NCBI GenBank assembly: GCA_037143335.1
Contig: JBAWZA010000017.1
Coordinates: 1-64,000, forward strand
Length of the DNA: 64,000 nucleotides
From: PALSA-1296 sp037143335
GTDB taxonomy: Bacteria > Bacteroidota > Ignavibacteria > Palsa-1295
Direction: 5' to 3'
Below, in pieces: positions 37,786 through 46,680 of the stretch; position 1 is the first letter of the stretch; each line of letters starts with the position of its first letter. A model generated the notes under the pieces. It was not told where the DNA came from and searched no databases. It was given only the letters and a program-made list of their open reading frames with translations. The translations under genes and the position numbers were made by a program.

Positions 37786-38456
37786 GAATTGATATAATCT
37801 CTGCTGTTCCACCAATCCTCGATAGTCCTCTGAACGAGAGTCTCACGAAACGCGCACGTGAGAAAGAGATCATCGAGATTCACGTTCATAATCTTCGGGA
37901 CTTTGGCTTGGGAAAATATCATCAGATTGATGACGAGCCTTTCGGCGGCGGCGCTGGAATGGTGTTGCGCGTGGAGCCAATTTTCACACTGATACGACAA
38001 CTCCAGGCTGAACGAAGTTACGATGAAATTATTTTTATGACACCCGATGGGAAACGATTCGAGCAGGGTGATGCAAATGAATTGTCACTAAAAAATAATC
38101 TCCTCATCCTCTGCGGAAGGTATAAAGGCATTGATGAAAGAATTCGTCAAACTTTTATCACACGAGAAATTTCTATTGGTGATTATGTCCTCACTGGTGG
38201 TGAGCTCCCTGCTTTAGTAGTAATTGATGCTGTCATCCGTCTCCTCCCTGGCGTCATACATGATAGCGAGAGTGCAATGCTTGATTCATTTCAAACGGGA
38301 TTACTCGATGCTCCGCTCTACACACGACCTGCCGAATTCGAGGGGATGAGTGTGCCCGATATTCTGCAATCTGGCGATCACGAAAAAATTAGAACTTGGC
38401 GAATCGAAGAGGCTACCAAACGGACTCAAGAACGGAGACCTGATCTGTTGAGTTGA
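37782..38456 (+). CDS. trmD: tRNA (guanine-N1)-methyltransferase TrmD
   Basis: 224 residues from ATG 37782 (MRIDIISAVPPILDSPLNES); the frame upstream belongs to the acylase overlap. TrmD methylates G37 with SAM through its trefoil knot. Visible are FGGGAGMVLRVEPIF, FMTPDGKRFEQ, ILCGRYKGIDERI, and SIGDYVLTGGELPALVVID. It is normally with rimM, rpsP and rplS; here instead it is translationally coupled to penicillin acylase. Its last 44 bp overlap the end of lipB on the opposite strand. Confidence 0.96.
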   Translation: MRIDIISAVPPILDSPLNESLTKRAREKEIIEIHVHNLRDFGLGKYHQIDDEPFGGGAGMVLRVEPIFTLIRQLQAERSYDEIIFMTPDGKRFEQGDANELSLKNNLLILCGRYKGIDERIRQTFITREISIGDYVLTGGELPALVVIDAVIRLLPGVIHDSESAMLDSFQTGLLDAPLYTRPAEFEGMSVPDILQSGDHEKIRTWRIEEATKRTQERRPDLLS

Positions 38457-39108
38457 CAAGTTCAACGTGAAAAACAGATTCGAATGCGCGACTATAAGCG
38501 TGCTGAATTTCTTGCATATCAATCTGACGTCCCAACAATTTCTCCATACTTGTGACACGCTTGTCGCCTATGCCGCATGGAATGATTCGATCAAAATAAG
38601 CAAGGTTGGTATTCACATTGAGTGCAAAGCCATGCATCGTACACCACTTAGAAGCTTTGATACCAATGGCGCAAATTTTTTCGTCATCACCGTTAACATT
38701 TACCCAAACCCCTGTCAAGCCGGCTATCCTATAACCGGTAATCCCATAGTTAGCAATAGTTGTAATGATTGTTTCTTCAATCGCTCGTAAGTACCATCCC
38801 AAATCTTCTGTGAAAGTTGACAGATTTAGGAGTGGGTATCCAACTAATTGTCCTGGTCCGTGATAGGTGACGTCACCTCCTCGTTCAATCAAATATTTCT
38901 CGGCCCCAATTACTTCGAGTTCAGAATCTGAGAAAAGAATGTTCGCCTCGTCGGTGGCTCTGCCTAAAGTATAGACATTCAGATGCTCACAAAGAATAAG
39001 GTACTGCTGTTGAATTCCGTTGAGAAGACCCGTAAAAAGATCTCTCTGGAGTTCGAGTACTTTCCCATAATCGGTAGTTGGTAAGTTTATCGAAGTGATT
39101 TGCCTCAC
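38413..39108 (-). CDS. lipB: Lipoyl(octanoyl) transferase LipB
   Basis: 231 residues; transfers octanoate from acyl carrier protein to lipoyl domains. The substrate motif RGGDVTYHGPGQLVGYPLL is intact, as are the later KICAIGIKASKW (with Lys) and the catalytic Cys in RIIPCGIGDKRVTSM. Its C-terminal end overlaps trmD by 44 bp tail to tail. LipA is not in the window. Confidence 0.95.
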   Translation of the reverse strand: MRQITSINLPTTDYGKVLELQRDLFTGLLNGIQQQYLILCEHLNVYTLGRATDEANILFSDSELEVIGAEKYLIERGGDVTYHGPGQLVGYPLLNLSTFTEDLGWYLRAIEETIITTIANYGITGYRIAGLTGVWVNVNGDDEKICAIGIKASKWCTMHGFALNVNTNLAYFDRIIPCGIGDKRVTSMEKLLGRQIDMQEIQHAYSRAFESVFHVELVNSTDQVSVLESVW

Positions 39109-39195
39109 GAGTAGTGCCTTTTATTCATTGTGCTCCAGTGACAAACAAAAATTCTTGCATACTAATCCGTTCAGTAAGCTAATCCACAAAATTCC

Positions 39196-39226
39196 TTGGG
39201 TCGGTACCTTTTTTTTCGTATATTTG
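39196..39226 (+). promoter_or_regulatory. Candidate promoter for the 39313-46671 gene run
   Basis: TTG at 39196-39198 and TATATTTG at 39219-39226 are separated by 20 nt, matching the FCB -33/-7 pattern. It is the only such pair I see between lipB (divergent) and the repeat protein gene. The leader would be about 80 nt. No other gene-sized feature is in 39109-39312. Confidence 0.42.
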
Positions 39227-39312
39227 CATTGGGAGATTAGCACCATTACCATGCCACAATAGTAATATTTTGGTGATTTTGTCTAAAATCCATCATATCA
39301 ACGAAAATATTC

Positions 39313-41793
39313 GTGCTTTTTATACATTACTCTGGCCAGGAGACAATAATTAGTGTACTCGCAATAACCCTTATTTGCCTTGGAGCTTCTCAAGGCTTCG
39401 CACAGCACAAGCTCGAAGTAGATGACGGAGCTGGACATTTCTCTACCATTGTGGGCGGAAACCCTGGCGGTGCTTTCACATTGCCTTCCAGTGCAGGTAC
39501 CCTCATCACAAATGTGGGACTTTCCTCACTTGCATGCCTTACAATCGGAAATGTCGGTACCACACCAGCAGCTAACCCATTAACCTTCAATATCAACACA
39601 AACAGTTTTATTGGAACCGGTGACAACAAAGAACTCGACTTCGTCACTAACGGTCAAGTTCGCGCAAGATTCAAAGAATCCACTGGCGACACTGCAACCT
39701 CTGGCGCATTCGAGCCAGGTATTGGAGTGACATATTCGCTTGGTACCTTAGATCGTCCGTGGAAAGAGCTATTCGTATCAAATGGAACGATCACGTTCAC
39801 TTCATCGACTGGTGCGCACAATCCTGGCCATGGAATTGCGCAAACTTTTGCTGTTGCAACTGGCTCACTCTCGTTTGATCCTAACTCGGCAACGTTTCAA
39901 TTCGACCATCCCTTGAATGTTACGGGTGGAACAGGTGTAACAACCCCGAGCGCTACAATAACAAATCTTGCATCCCTAACTGGTGGTATGGTAAAAGCAG
40001 ACACAGGGGGTACACTTTTTATTGCAACCGCAGGCGCTGATTACTCAGCTGGCACCAAACTTTTAGCAACTGGAATACTAAGAAATACTACTGGTACAGG
40101 CGCACTAACAATTGCAGTGCCTGCGGACTTCCCAACGCTTAACCAAAACACAACGGGAAGCGCTGCCAAACTTACTACACCTCGCACTATCGGTGGTAAT
40201 AGCTTCGATGGTTCGGCAAATACAACTTTTGCAAATAAATTTATAGTACAAGGCACGACTGATGCAGGATTGACGAATGCTCAGTTCTTAGGTGCGCTCG
40301 GGACAGGTATTGTACTTAATACGACTGCGACTGGTGTACTCTCGATTGCAGTGCCGAGCGATTTCCCGACCCTAAATCAGAATACCACAGGTAGTGCAGC
40401 CAAACTTACAACAGCTCGCACAATCGGTGGCAATAGCTTTGATGGTTCTGCGAACATCCCACTTGCAAATAAGTTTATTGTACAAGGCACAACCGATGGC
40501 GGATTGACGAATGCTCAATTCTTAGGTGCATTGGCTACTGGTATTGTAAAGAACACCACAACTACGGGAGCCTTAACTATTGCAATAGCATCTGACTTCC
40601 CAACTCTTAACCAGAACACAACAGGAAGTGCAGCTACATTAACTACTGCCCGTACTATCGGCGGAAATAGCTTTGACGGATCTGCGAACATCCCACTTGC
40701 AAATAAGTTTATTGTACAAGGCACAACTGATGGCGGATTGACGAATGCTCAATTCTTAGGTGCACTTGCTACTGGTATTGTAAAAAATACAACAACCACG
40801 GGAGCCTTGACAATCGCAGTCCCTGCAGACTTCCCAACTCTTAACCAGAACACAACGGGGAGTGCTGCAACATTAACTACTGCTCGTACTATCGGCGGAA
40901 ACAGCTTTGATGGCTCTGCAAACATTCCTCTCGCCAACAAATTTATCGTACAAGGTACAACAGATGGCGGACTGACGAATGCTCAGTTCCTCGGAGCCTT
41001 AACAACAGGACTTGTAAAGGTAACAAATTCGACGGGAGTACTCACTACGGCCGTCGCTGGTACAGATTACCAAGCTCCTATAGCCGCTGGTGATGGAATT
41101 GCAATTGCGTCAAACACAATCTCTCTCGGTGGTACTTTTGCGAACGCTGTCACCATCAATGCTAACTCAAAGAATCTCTATCTCACAAACCCTGCAGATG
41201 TAGGAATAGGAACAAGCGGACCAACCACTGGACTCTTTGAAGTAACTTCTGCTACTAAGACAGCTGTCCGTGGTGTAGAAACTGGCGTAGCTAATTCTGG
41301 TGGAGAGTTTATTGTAAATAACGCAGCGAATCCGAACCATGCGCTGATCGGCAATACTAACGGCACAGGTAATGCAGTTGATGGTACGGCTACTGGTGCT
41401 GGTTGGGCTGGACACTTTGATGGTAGCACCAACGGTAACGGAATTTACGCAAAAGGAAAAGTTGGTAAGACTGGTTTACAGGTAAATGCAGGTGATGTGA
41501 TTTTATCACATACAACTCAGCCAACAGGTGCTTTCGCTGTCGGCGCAGGTTCTAGTGCCGTAGTAACCGTTGTAACAGGAGCTGCAGCTAACTTTAACGT
41601 AAGTTTGAATACTGGCACAGTTGGTCAAGTAATTTATCTCTACAATGGTGACGCAACGTGGACAGCAAATCTTGTTGCTGGAACTTCAGCCGTCATTCTA
41701 GGAAATGCCGGACCTGTTGCAGTGCCGCCAGGCAACACTGTAATTCTGATGTTTGTAAATAATGGCGTAGTGAACGGTTGGGTTACAAAGTAA
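39313..41793 (+). CDS. Secreted protein with phage tail-fibre-type repeats
   Basis: 826 residues from GTG 39313; this is the only usual start that keeps the hydrophobic export signal (TIISVLAITLICLGASQGFAQ). No lipobox and no T9SS domain. Residues of about 150-170 (TLDRPWKELFVSNGTITF) and the four 78-residue repeats (TIGGNSFDGSAN, FIVQGTTDGGLTNAQFLGAL) look like structural phage tail-fibre or tail proteins. The C-terminal 200 residues (GNTNGTGNAVDGTATGAGWA, NGIYAKGKVGKTGL) resemble repetitive Bacteroidota surface proteins. No other phage gene is near. It ends 33 bp before the SLOG gene on the same strand, so cotranscription is possible, but its role there is unknown. Confidence 0.75.
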   Translation: MLFIHYSGQETIISVLAITLICLGASQGFAQHKLEVDDGAGHFSTIVGGNPGGAFTLPSSAGTLITNVGLSSLACLTIGNVGTTPAANPLTFNINTNSFIGTGDNKELDFVTNGQVRARFKESTGDTATSGAFEPGIGVTYSLGTLDRPWKELFVSNGTITFTSSTGAHNPGHGIAQTFAVATGSLSFDPNSATFQFDHPLNVTGGTGVTTPSATITNLASLTGGMVKADTGGTLFIATAGADYSAGTKLLATGILRNTTGTGALTIAVPADFPTLNQNTTGSAAKLTTPRTIGGNSFDGSANTTFANKFIVQGTTDAGLTNAQFLGALGTGIVLNTTATGVLSIAVPSDFPTLNQNTTGSAAKLTTARTIGGNSFDGSANIPLANKFIVQGTTDGGLTNAQFLGALATGIVKNTTTTGALTIAIASDFPTLNQNTTGSAATLTTARTIGGNSFDGSANIPLANKFIVQGTTDGGLTNAQFLGALATGIVKNTTTTGALTIAVPADFPTLNQNTTGSAATLTTARTIGGNSFDGSANIPLANKFIVQGTTDGGLTNAQFLGALTTGLVKVTNSTGVLTTAVAGTDYQAPIAAGDGIAIASNTISLGGTFANAVTINANSKNLYLTNPADVGIGTSGPTTGLFEVTSATKTAVRGVETGVANSGGEFIVNNAANPNHALIGNTNGTGNAVDGTATGAGWAGHFDGSTNGNGIYAKGKVGKTGLQVNAGDVILSHTTQPTGAFAVGAGSSAVVTVVTGAAANFNVSLNTGTVGQVIYLYNGDATWTANLVAGTSAVILGNAGPVAVPPGNTVILMFVNNGVVNGWVTK
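40069..41004 (+). repeat. Four tandem 234-bp coding repeats
   Basis: Units at 40069-40302, 40303-40536, 40537-40770 and 40771-41004 have exactly equal length (78 codons), with a fifth partial unit to about 41070. Units 3 and 4 are nearly identical at the protein level; unit 1 is the most diverged (PRTIGG and TTFANKF in place of ARTIGG and IPLANKF). Because the bases differ mostly at third positions between units, this looks like duplication followed by selection, with some recent homogenisation of the last two. Confidence 0.95.
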
Positions 41794-41826
41794 GATATCA
41801 ACACGAGAGCAAATCGAATTTAGATT

Positions 41827-43545
41827 TTGAAGAAGGGATCGCTGCCAATAGCCATCGCCGTAACTGGCCATCGCGACCTTCGCCCTCAAGACATTCCGAT
41901 ACTCGAAGCTCAGGTTGAGAAAATTTTTTCTCAACTTGAGCAAGAGCATTCCTCCTCTCCCCTCGTACTCTTATCTTCTTTAGCCGAAGGTGCTGATAGA
42001 CTTGCGGCAAGAATTGCCCTTAAGCGCGGAATTAAATTAGTTTGTCCTCTCCCTATGCCACGCGCATTATACGAAGATGATTTTTCATCAGAGGAATCAA
42101 AAAAGGATTTTGCTGATCTTTTAGATAAATCGGATGAGTGGTTTGAATTACCATTGCTCTCCGGTTCGAGCTATGAGGACATTAGTAAACCCGGTGAACT
42201 GAGAAATCATCAGTACGCCTTCGTTGGTGCTTATCTATCCCGACACAGCCAAATCATTATTGCAATGTGGGATGGCAACCCAGTCGAGTTAGTCGGTGGT
42301 ACGACTTACGTAGTAGGATTTAAACTTCACGGCATCCCACCACCATATATTTTCAAACAAGGCAGATTCGATCAAGAAGAAATCGGGCCAGTCTATCATA
42401 TCCTCACTCCACGCGCAACCCATGAGGCGCCAGAAGGAACAGCGGGTACACTTAAGGTTATCTACCCTGATGCATTCGGCTCCGATGACGCCGCGAAAAG
42501 CAATTACGACCGCGTAATGCGTGACACCAATCGTTTCAACGAGGATGAAATCTCGATGGGGTCTGACCTTCAAGATGAACGAACTCAGAGTGCTTCGTAC
42601 CTTTTATCAGGAGATCTTCAGCGCTTGAAAGAAAAGGCTTCCGATGTTTTGATTTCATGTTTTTCAGTTTCCGATACGCTAGCGATTTTTTTTCAGAAAC
42701 AGACCCTTAAATTCTTAGGGGTCTTGTTCGCTTTTGCGTTGATGGCAACAGTCGTCTTCGAGCTATATGCGTACTTGATGCTCGACTACCCGATCTTGCT
42801 GCTGCTTTTTTTTATGATCTTGGGCGGTGCATATTCTGTCTATCTCTACACTGCAAAAAAAGCATATCAGGCGAAATTCTTAGATTATCGAACCCTCGCC
42901 GAAGGATTACGAATCCAATTTTATTGGAAGCAAATCGGAATCCGATTTTCTGTTGCCAATTACTACCTTGGTGATCAGCATAGTGAACTTGATTGGATAA
43001 GACATGCACTTCGGATTTGGTCGCTTCCGTTTACCGAAGATTCAAAAAAACTTATTGAGACGGAAACAAATACCGAAGCGGACCGTTGGAATTTGCTGAT
43101 GGAGGATTGGGTCAAATCACAACACCATTATTTTGTTCGGTCATCCAAGAAGGAGACCAACAAGGTGAAGAAACTGAATCTATGGGCAAGAATAGCGCTT
43201 ATATTAGGATTCTTACTGATTGCATTCAACATGATCTACCAGTACTTTATCGGCCATACTCCGCTACTTACTTTTTTATATATCAGCTCGGTAACTCCGA
43301 TTGCCGCTGGGTTATTCTACGGATACTCCGAGAAGCGGGCGTTAGCTGATCACGTGAAACAATACGAAAGAATGGCAACGCTGTTTGCAAAAGCCGAAAC
43401 ACGCCTTCTGAAACTGATCACAGAATCAAATTTTGAAGAAGCGCGAAATCTCGTCTTCGATCTTGGCAAAGAAGCACTTAAGGAAAATGGACGTTGGGTC
43501 TTGACTCATCGCGAACGTCCGATTGAATTCCCAATAACTCAATAA
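41827..43545 (+). CDS. SLOG-like nucleotide sensor with two 2-TM (SLATT-like) modules
   Basis: 572 residues from TTG 41827. Residues 6-165 look like a SLOG/LSDAT Rossmann domain: IAIAVTGHRDL (7-17), LLSSLAEGADRLAARIAL (48-65), IIIAMWDGNPVELVGGTTYV (143-161). Two transmembrane hairpins follow, at about 295-341 and 452-499, separated by a soluble helical stretch with YRTLAEGLRIQFYW. The C-terminus ends GRWVLTHRERPIEF, a sequence style seen in SLATT-containing proteins. From what is known of these families, a nucleotide ligand would be sensed by SLOG and the 2-TM parts would act in the membrane. It is followed 3 bp later by the STAND gene. I found no described match for the full architecture. 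Confidence 0.75.
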   Translation: MKKGSLPIAIAVTGHRDLRPQDIPILEAQVEKIFSQLEQEHSSSPLVLLSSLAEGADRLAARIALKRGIKLVCPLPMPRALYEDDFSSEESKKDFADLLDKSDEWFELPLLSGSSYEDISKPGELRNHQYAFVGAYLSRHSQIIIAMWDGNPVELVGGTTYVVGFKLHGIPPPYIFKQGRFDQEEIGPVYHILTPRATHEAPEGTAGTLKVIYPDAFGSDDAAKSNYDRVMRDTNRFNEDEISMGSDLQDERTQSASYLLSGDLQRLKEKASDVLISCFSVSDTLAIFFQKQTLKFLGVLFAFALMATVVFELYAYLMLDYPILLLLFFMILGGAYSVYLYTAKKAYQAKFLDYRTLAEGLRIQFYWKQIGIRFSVANYYLGDQHSELDWIRHALRIWSLPFTEDSKKLIETETNTEADRWNLLMEDWVKSQHHYFVRSSKKETNKVKKLNLWARIALILGFLLIAFNMIYQYFIGHTPLLTFLYISSVTPIAAGLFYGYSEKRALADHVKQYERMATLFAKAETRLLKLITESNFEEARNLVFDLGKEALKENGRWVLTHRERPIEFPITQ

Positions 43546-43548
43546 TTT

Positions 43549-46500
43549 ATGCCAGTCGGTTCGACACCTGAAAAGAAAACGGAATCCAAGAAGCGATCTC
43601 CGGAAATTCGGGTATTTATATCCTCGACCTTCCGCGACATGCAGGATGAGCGCGAGTATATTATCAAACATGTTTTCCCTGAACTGCGGACAATCTGTCG
43701 CGAACGTGGAGTTGAGTTTACCGAAATTGATCTAAGGTGGGGTGTTACCGCCGAAGAAGCGGAGCAGGGCAAGGTTCTAAAAATCTGTCTTGATGAAATT
43801 GATCGGTGTCGTCCATACTTCATCGGTATTTTGGGCGAACGTTACGGTTGGGTTCCGAATGTTGATGACGTCAAGAAAGACCCGGAGCTTGTAACCGAAC
43901 ACCCATGGGTCATTCCTTGTATAAATGATGGCATCAGCGTGACGGAGATGGAGATGCTCTATGGTGTACTCCATAACCCCGCAATGGCTGACCATGCGTA
44001 TTTTTATTTTCGTGATGAGAAAAATACTCGTCCCGAATTTCGTGAAACCGATCCAGCGACTGCCGGCAAACTTGCTGCACTCAAAGATCGAATTCGGGAG
44101 AGTTCATTCCCTGTTCGTGAAAATTTTCCGAGTCCCGCAAACATAGGCGCACTTATACGCGAGGATCTTCTCAATGTCATTAACAACAATTTCCCGCTTG
44201 ACGAAGCACCCTCTCCCCTTGAGCAAAAGAGATTAGTTCAAGATGCTTATGCACGTACCATTCGTAAAGCATATATTCCGAGAAGCTCGTACATTCAAAA
44301 ACTTGATAGTCACGTAACCGATGAGGGACCGCAGCTGATTCTTACCGGAGAATCGGGTTCTGGAAAAAGCGCTCTCATGGCGTATTGGGCGAATGAGTTC
44401 ATCAAGAATAATCCGGACGCATTCGTCATACATCATTTTATCGGAGCGGGTTCATCAGACACAGGGCATCTCGATATTATCCGCAGAGTGATGGAAGAAA
44501 TTCGTGAGAGATACTCAATTGAAGACGAAATCCCAACGATACCCGAAAGCTTGGAACAAGATTTTTCTTCATGGATTGCGAAAGTTCAGAAAGAAAAATT
44601 AATTCTCATCATTGATTCACTTGACAGACTTTCAGAGAAATCAGCACTGCTTCATTGGCTTCCGAATTATTTTCCACCCAATATCCGCGTCTTTCTTTCA
44701 ACAGGAGGCGGAGATACATTGGATATTCTCAGGAAACGAGATTCAGAAATTCTTACGATCGAGCCACTGACAGAAGAGGAATCGGATAAACTCATTGTTC
44801 GGTATCTGAGTCAGTACCGAAAAGCTCTGAGCAACGAGCAACGAAAGGCGATCACAAGTGATAGCAAGAGTACCAACCCACTTTTCTTGAGGACGGTACT
44901 CGAAGAGCTTCGTATTTTTGGATCGTTCGAAGAATTAAATAATCGTATCAGCCACTACATGGGATCCCGCGATATGAGCGATCTTTTTCAGAGAATGCTT
45001 GCTCGGATGGAGCATGATTACGGAGCTGAAGGTTTAGACCAAGTTTTGAGCTTGATCTGGGCATCGCGCAGAGGACTCGCCGAGACGGAAATCATGGAAA
45101 TAGCTGGCGTGACCCGTCTTGAATTATCCCCGTTAGTCCATGCACTTGAAGAGCAGCTGATTCGGAGAACAGGTCTTTTAAATTTTTATCATTCCTATTT
45201 GCGTTCAGCAGTTGAAGAACGATATTTCCAGCCGAAGATGGAAATTCTTCATCCCTCTACTCCACACGATCATGCGCATCTGCAAATTGCTGAATATTTT
45301 AAGAAGCAACCAATCTCTCCTCGGAAGGCAGATGAGTTGCCCTGGCATTTCGCAGAGGCTGGAAGAACTGACGAACTCCAACTTGCAATTTCTGAGATTC
45401 CAATGTTCTTGGAATTTGCGAAAGACGATAAACAATTCGAGCTACTCGGCTATTGGAGAAAAATCGGCGACCTCTCTCTGATGGAAAAAGCGTACGATGA
45501 TAATGTTGCGAGAGCCGAAGAGGAAATTGCAAATGATAAAGGGTTAATGTATGATCTGCTTGCTGGCTTCTTCAAAGAATCAGGTCGGAATGTATTGACT
45601 GAAAAATATTTTGAGAACGCAGTAAGGCTCCGCACAATAGAGTTTGGCGAAGGAAGTGATGAAGCAGAAGAGAGCAGATTCCACCTAGCATCTCTAAAAT
45701 GGTGGATTCAAGGAGATTACGCGGCGGCTGAATCGCTATTTACGAAGTCACTGAAATTTAACGAGAGCAAGTATGGGAGAAGGGATCCTCATACCGCGAA
45801 AATTCTCTACTACCTCGGTACACTCGAGCAATTACAGGCTCATTATCCACAAGCTGAATCATTATTTAAGGAATCTGTCGAAATTATCGAATCACGCCGT
45901 GGCCCTCAACATCCAGAGTTAGCCCCTGCCGTAAATAAACTCGCTTGTCTGTATCTCGAAACCGGTGATTACTCATCCGCCGAACCGCTTTTTGTCAAGG
46001 CATTCCGCATTTGCGAGAGTGCATTCGGCAAAGATCACCCAACAACAATCGAGGCATATCAGAACCTTGCAGAGTTATACAATAAAAAAGGTGATCATAA
46101 ATACGCAGAAGAGTGCTACCGTAATGCCATCATCAAGTGGGAAAATATTTTTGGCAAAGAACATCCAAGCACAATTGTCGCTCTGAACAACCTTGCAACT
46201 ACTTTTCTCAATAACGGAGAGTTGAGTCAAGCAAAGGAGTCATTCTTAGAAGTGTTGGAAATTGAGATTAAGGTATTCGGTTCTGATAATTTTCATACAG
46301 CCGGCACACAAAATAATTTAGCCGAGACCTTAGATGCACTTGGAGAATATGAAGATGCCGAGATGTACTACATTGCTTCACTTAGAACATTAGAAAAGAT
46401 TTTTGGTGATGGACATCCAATCACTGCGCATCCTATTCAGGGATTAGGTCAGTTGTGGCTCAATAAAGAAAATCCGGCAATCGCGGCTGAATATTTCGAA

Positions 46501-46671
46501 CAAGCATTTGAAATTCGCAATACTACACTTGGCTCGCATCCCGAAACGCTCCAGTCACTCGAGTCTTATTTTGATATCGTCAGCAAGTTCGGAAGCGAAG
46601 AAAAAAAGATTGAGCTTGGATCAAAATTGCTTACACTACGTGAAGCGATCACTTCGACGCAGCATCCGTGA
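43549..46671 (+). CDS. DUF4062-STAND NTPase-TPR protein (NPHP3-like architecture)
   Basis: 1040 residues. The N-terminal DUF4062 (about 19-105) is IRVFISSTFRDMQDEREYI, DLRWGVTAEEAEQGKVL and FIGILGERYGWVP. A STAND/NACHT-type ATPase follows: Walker A GESGSGKS (267-274), Walker B LILIIDSLDRL (351-361), and TNPLFLRTVLEELR. A helical region links to at least eight kinesin-light-chain-type TPRs of 42 residues from about 660 to 1010 (ALNNLATTFLNNGELSQAKE). The order resembles nephrocystin-3 and TEP1-like proteins and bacterial STAND sensors. ATPase-driven oligomerisation after ligand sensing by the TPRs is the expected mode. It is translationally close to the SLOG gene (3 bp gap). Confidence 0.85.
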   Translation: MPVGSTPEKKTESKKRSPEIRVFISSTFRDMQDEREYIIKHVFPELRTICRERGVEFTEIDLRWGVTAEEAEQGKVLKICLDEIDRCRPYFIGILGERYGWVPNVDDVKKDPELVTEHPWVIPCINDGISVTEMEMLYGVLHNPAMADHAYFYFRDEKNTRPEFRETDPATAGKLAALKDRIRESSFPVRENFPSPANIGALIREDLLNVINNNFPLDEAPSPLEQKRLVQDAYARTIRKAYIPRSSYIQKLDSHVTDEGPQLILTGESGSGKSALMAYWANEFIKNNPDAFVIHHFIGAGSSDTGHLDIIRRVMEEIRERYSIEDEIPTIPESLEQDFSSWIAKVQKEKLILIIDSLDRLSEKSALLHWLPNYFPPNIRVFLSTGGGDTLDILRKRDSEILTIEPLTEEESDKLIVRYLSQYRKALSNEQRKAITSDSKSTNPLFLRTVLEELRIFGSFEELNNRISHYMGSRDMSDLFQRMLARMEHDYGAEGLDQVLSLIWASRRGLAETEIMEIAGVTRLELSPLVHALEEQLIRRTGLLNFYHSYLRSAVEERYFQPKMEILHPSTPHDHAHLQIAEYFKKQPISPRKADELPWHFAEAGRTDELQLAISEIPMFLEFAKDDKQFELLGYWRKIGDLSLMEKAYDDNVARAEEEIANDKGLMYDLLAGFFKESGRNVLTEKYFENAVRLRTIEFGEGSDEAEESRFHLASLKWWIQGDYAAAESLFTKSLKFNESKYGRRDPHTAKILYYLGTLEQLQAHYPQAESLFKESVEIIESRRGPQHPELAPAVNKLACLYLETGDYSSAEPLFVKAFRICESAFGKDHPTTIEAYQNLAELYNKKGDHKYAEECYRNAIIKWENIFGKEHPSTIVALNNLATTFLNNGELSQAKESFLEVLEIEIKVFGSDNFHTAGTQNNLAETLDALGEYEDAEMYYIASLRTLEKIFGDGHPITAHPIQGLGQLWLNKENPAIAAEYFEQAFEIRNTTLGSHPETLQSLESYFDIVSKFGSEEKKIELGSKLLTLREAITSTQHP

Positions 46672-46680
46672 TCTGCCTGT

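Noticed and set aside
40069..41004. CRISPR-like or satellite repeat array
   Set aside because: Units are 234 bp, contiguous, in frame and coding; there are no short repeats with unique spacers.
39313..46671. Prophage remnant
   Set aside because: Tail-fibre-like repeats are the only phage-like feature. No integrase, capsid, terminase or attachment site is seen, and the protein has an export signal.
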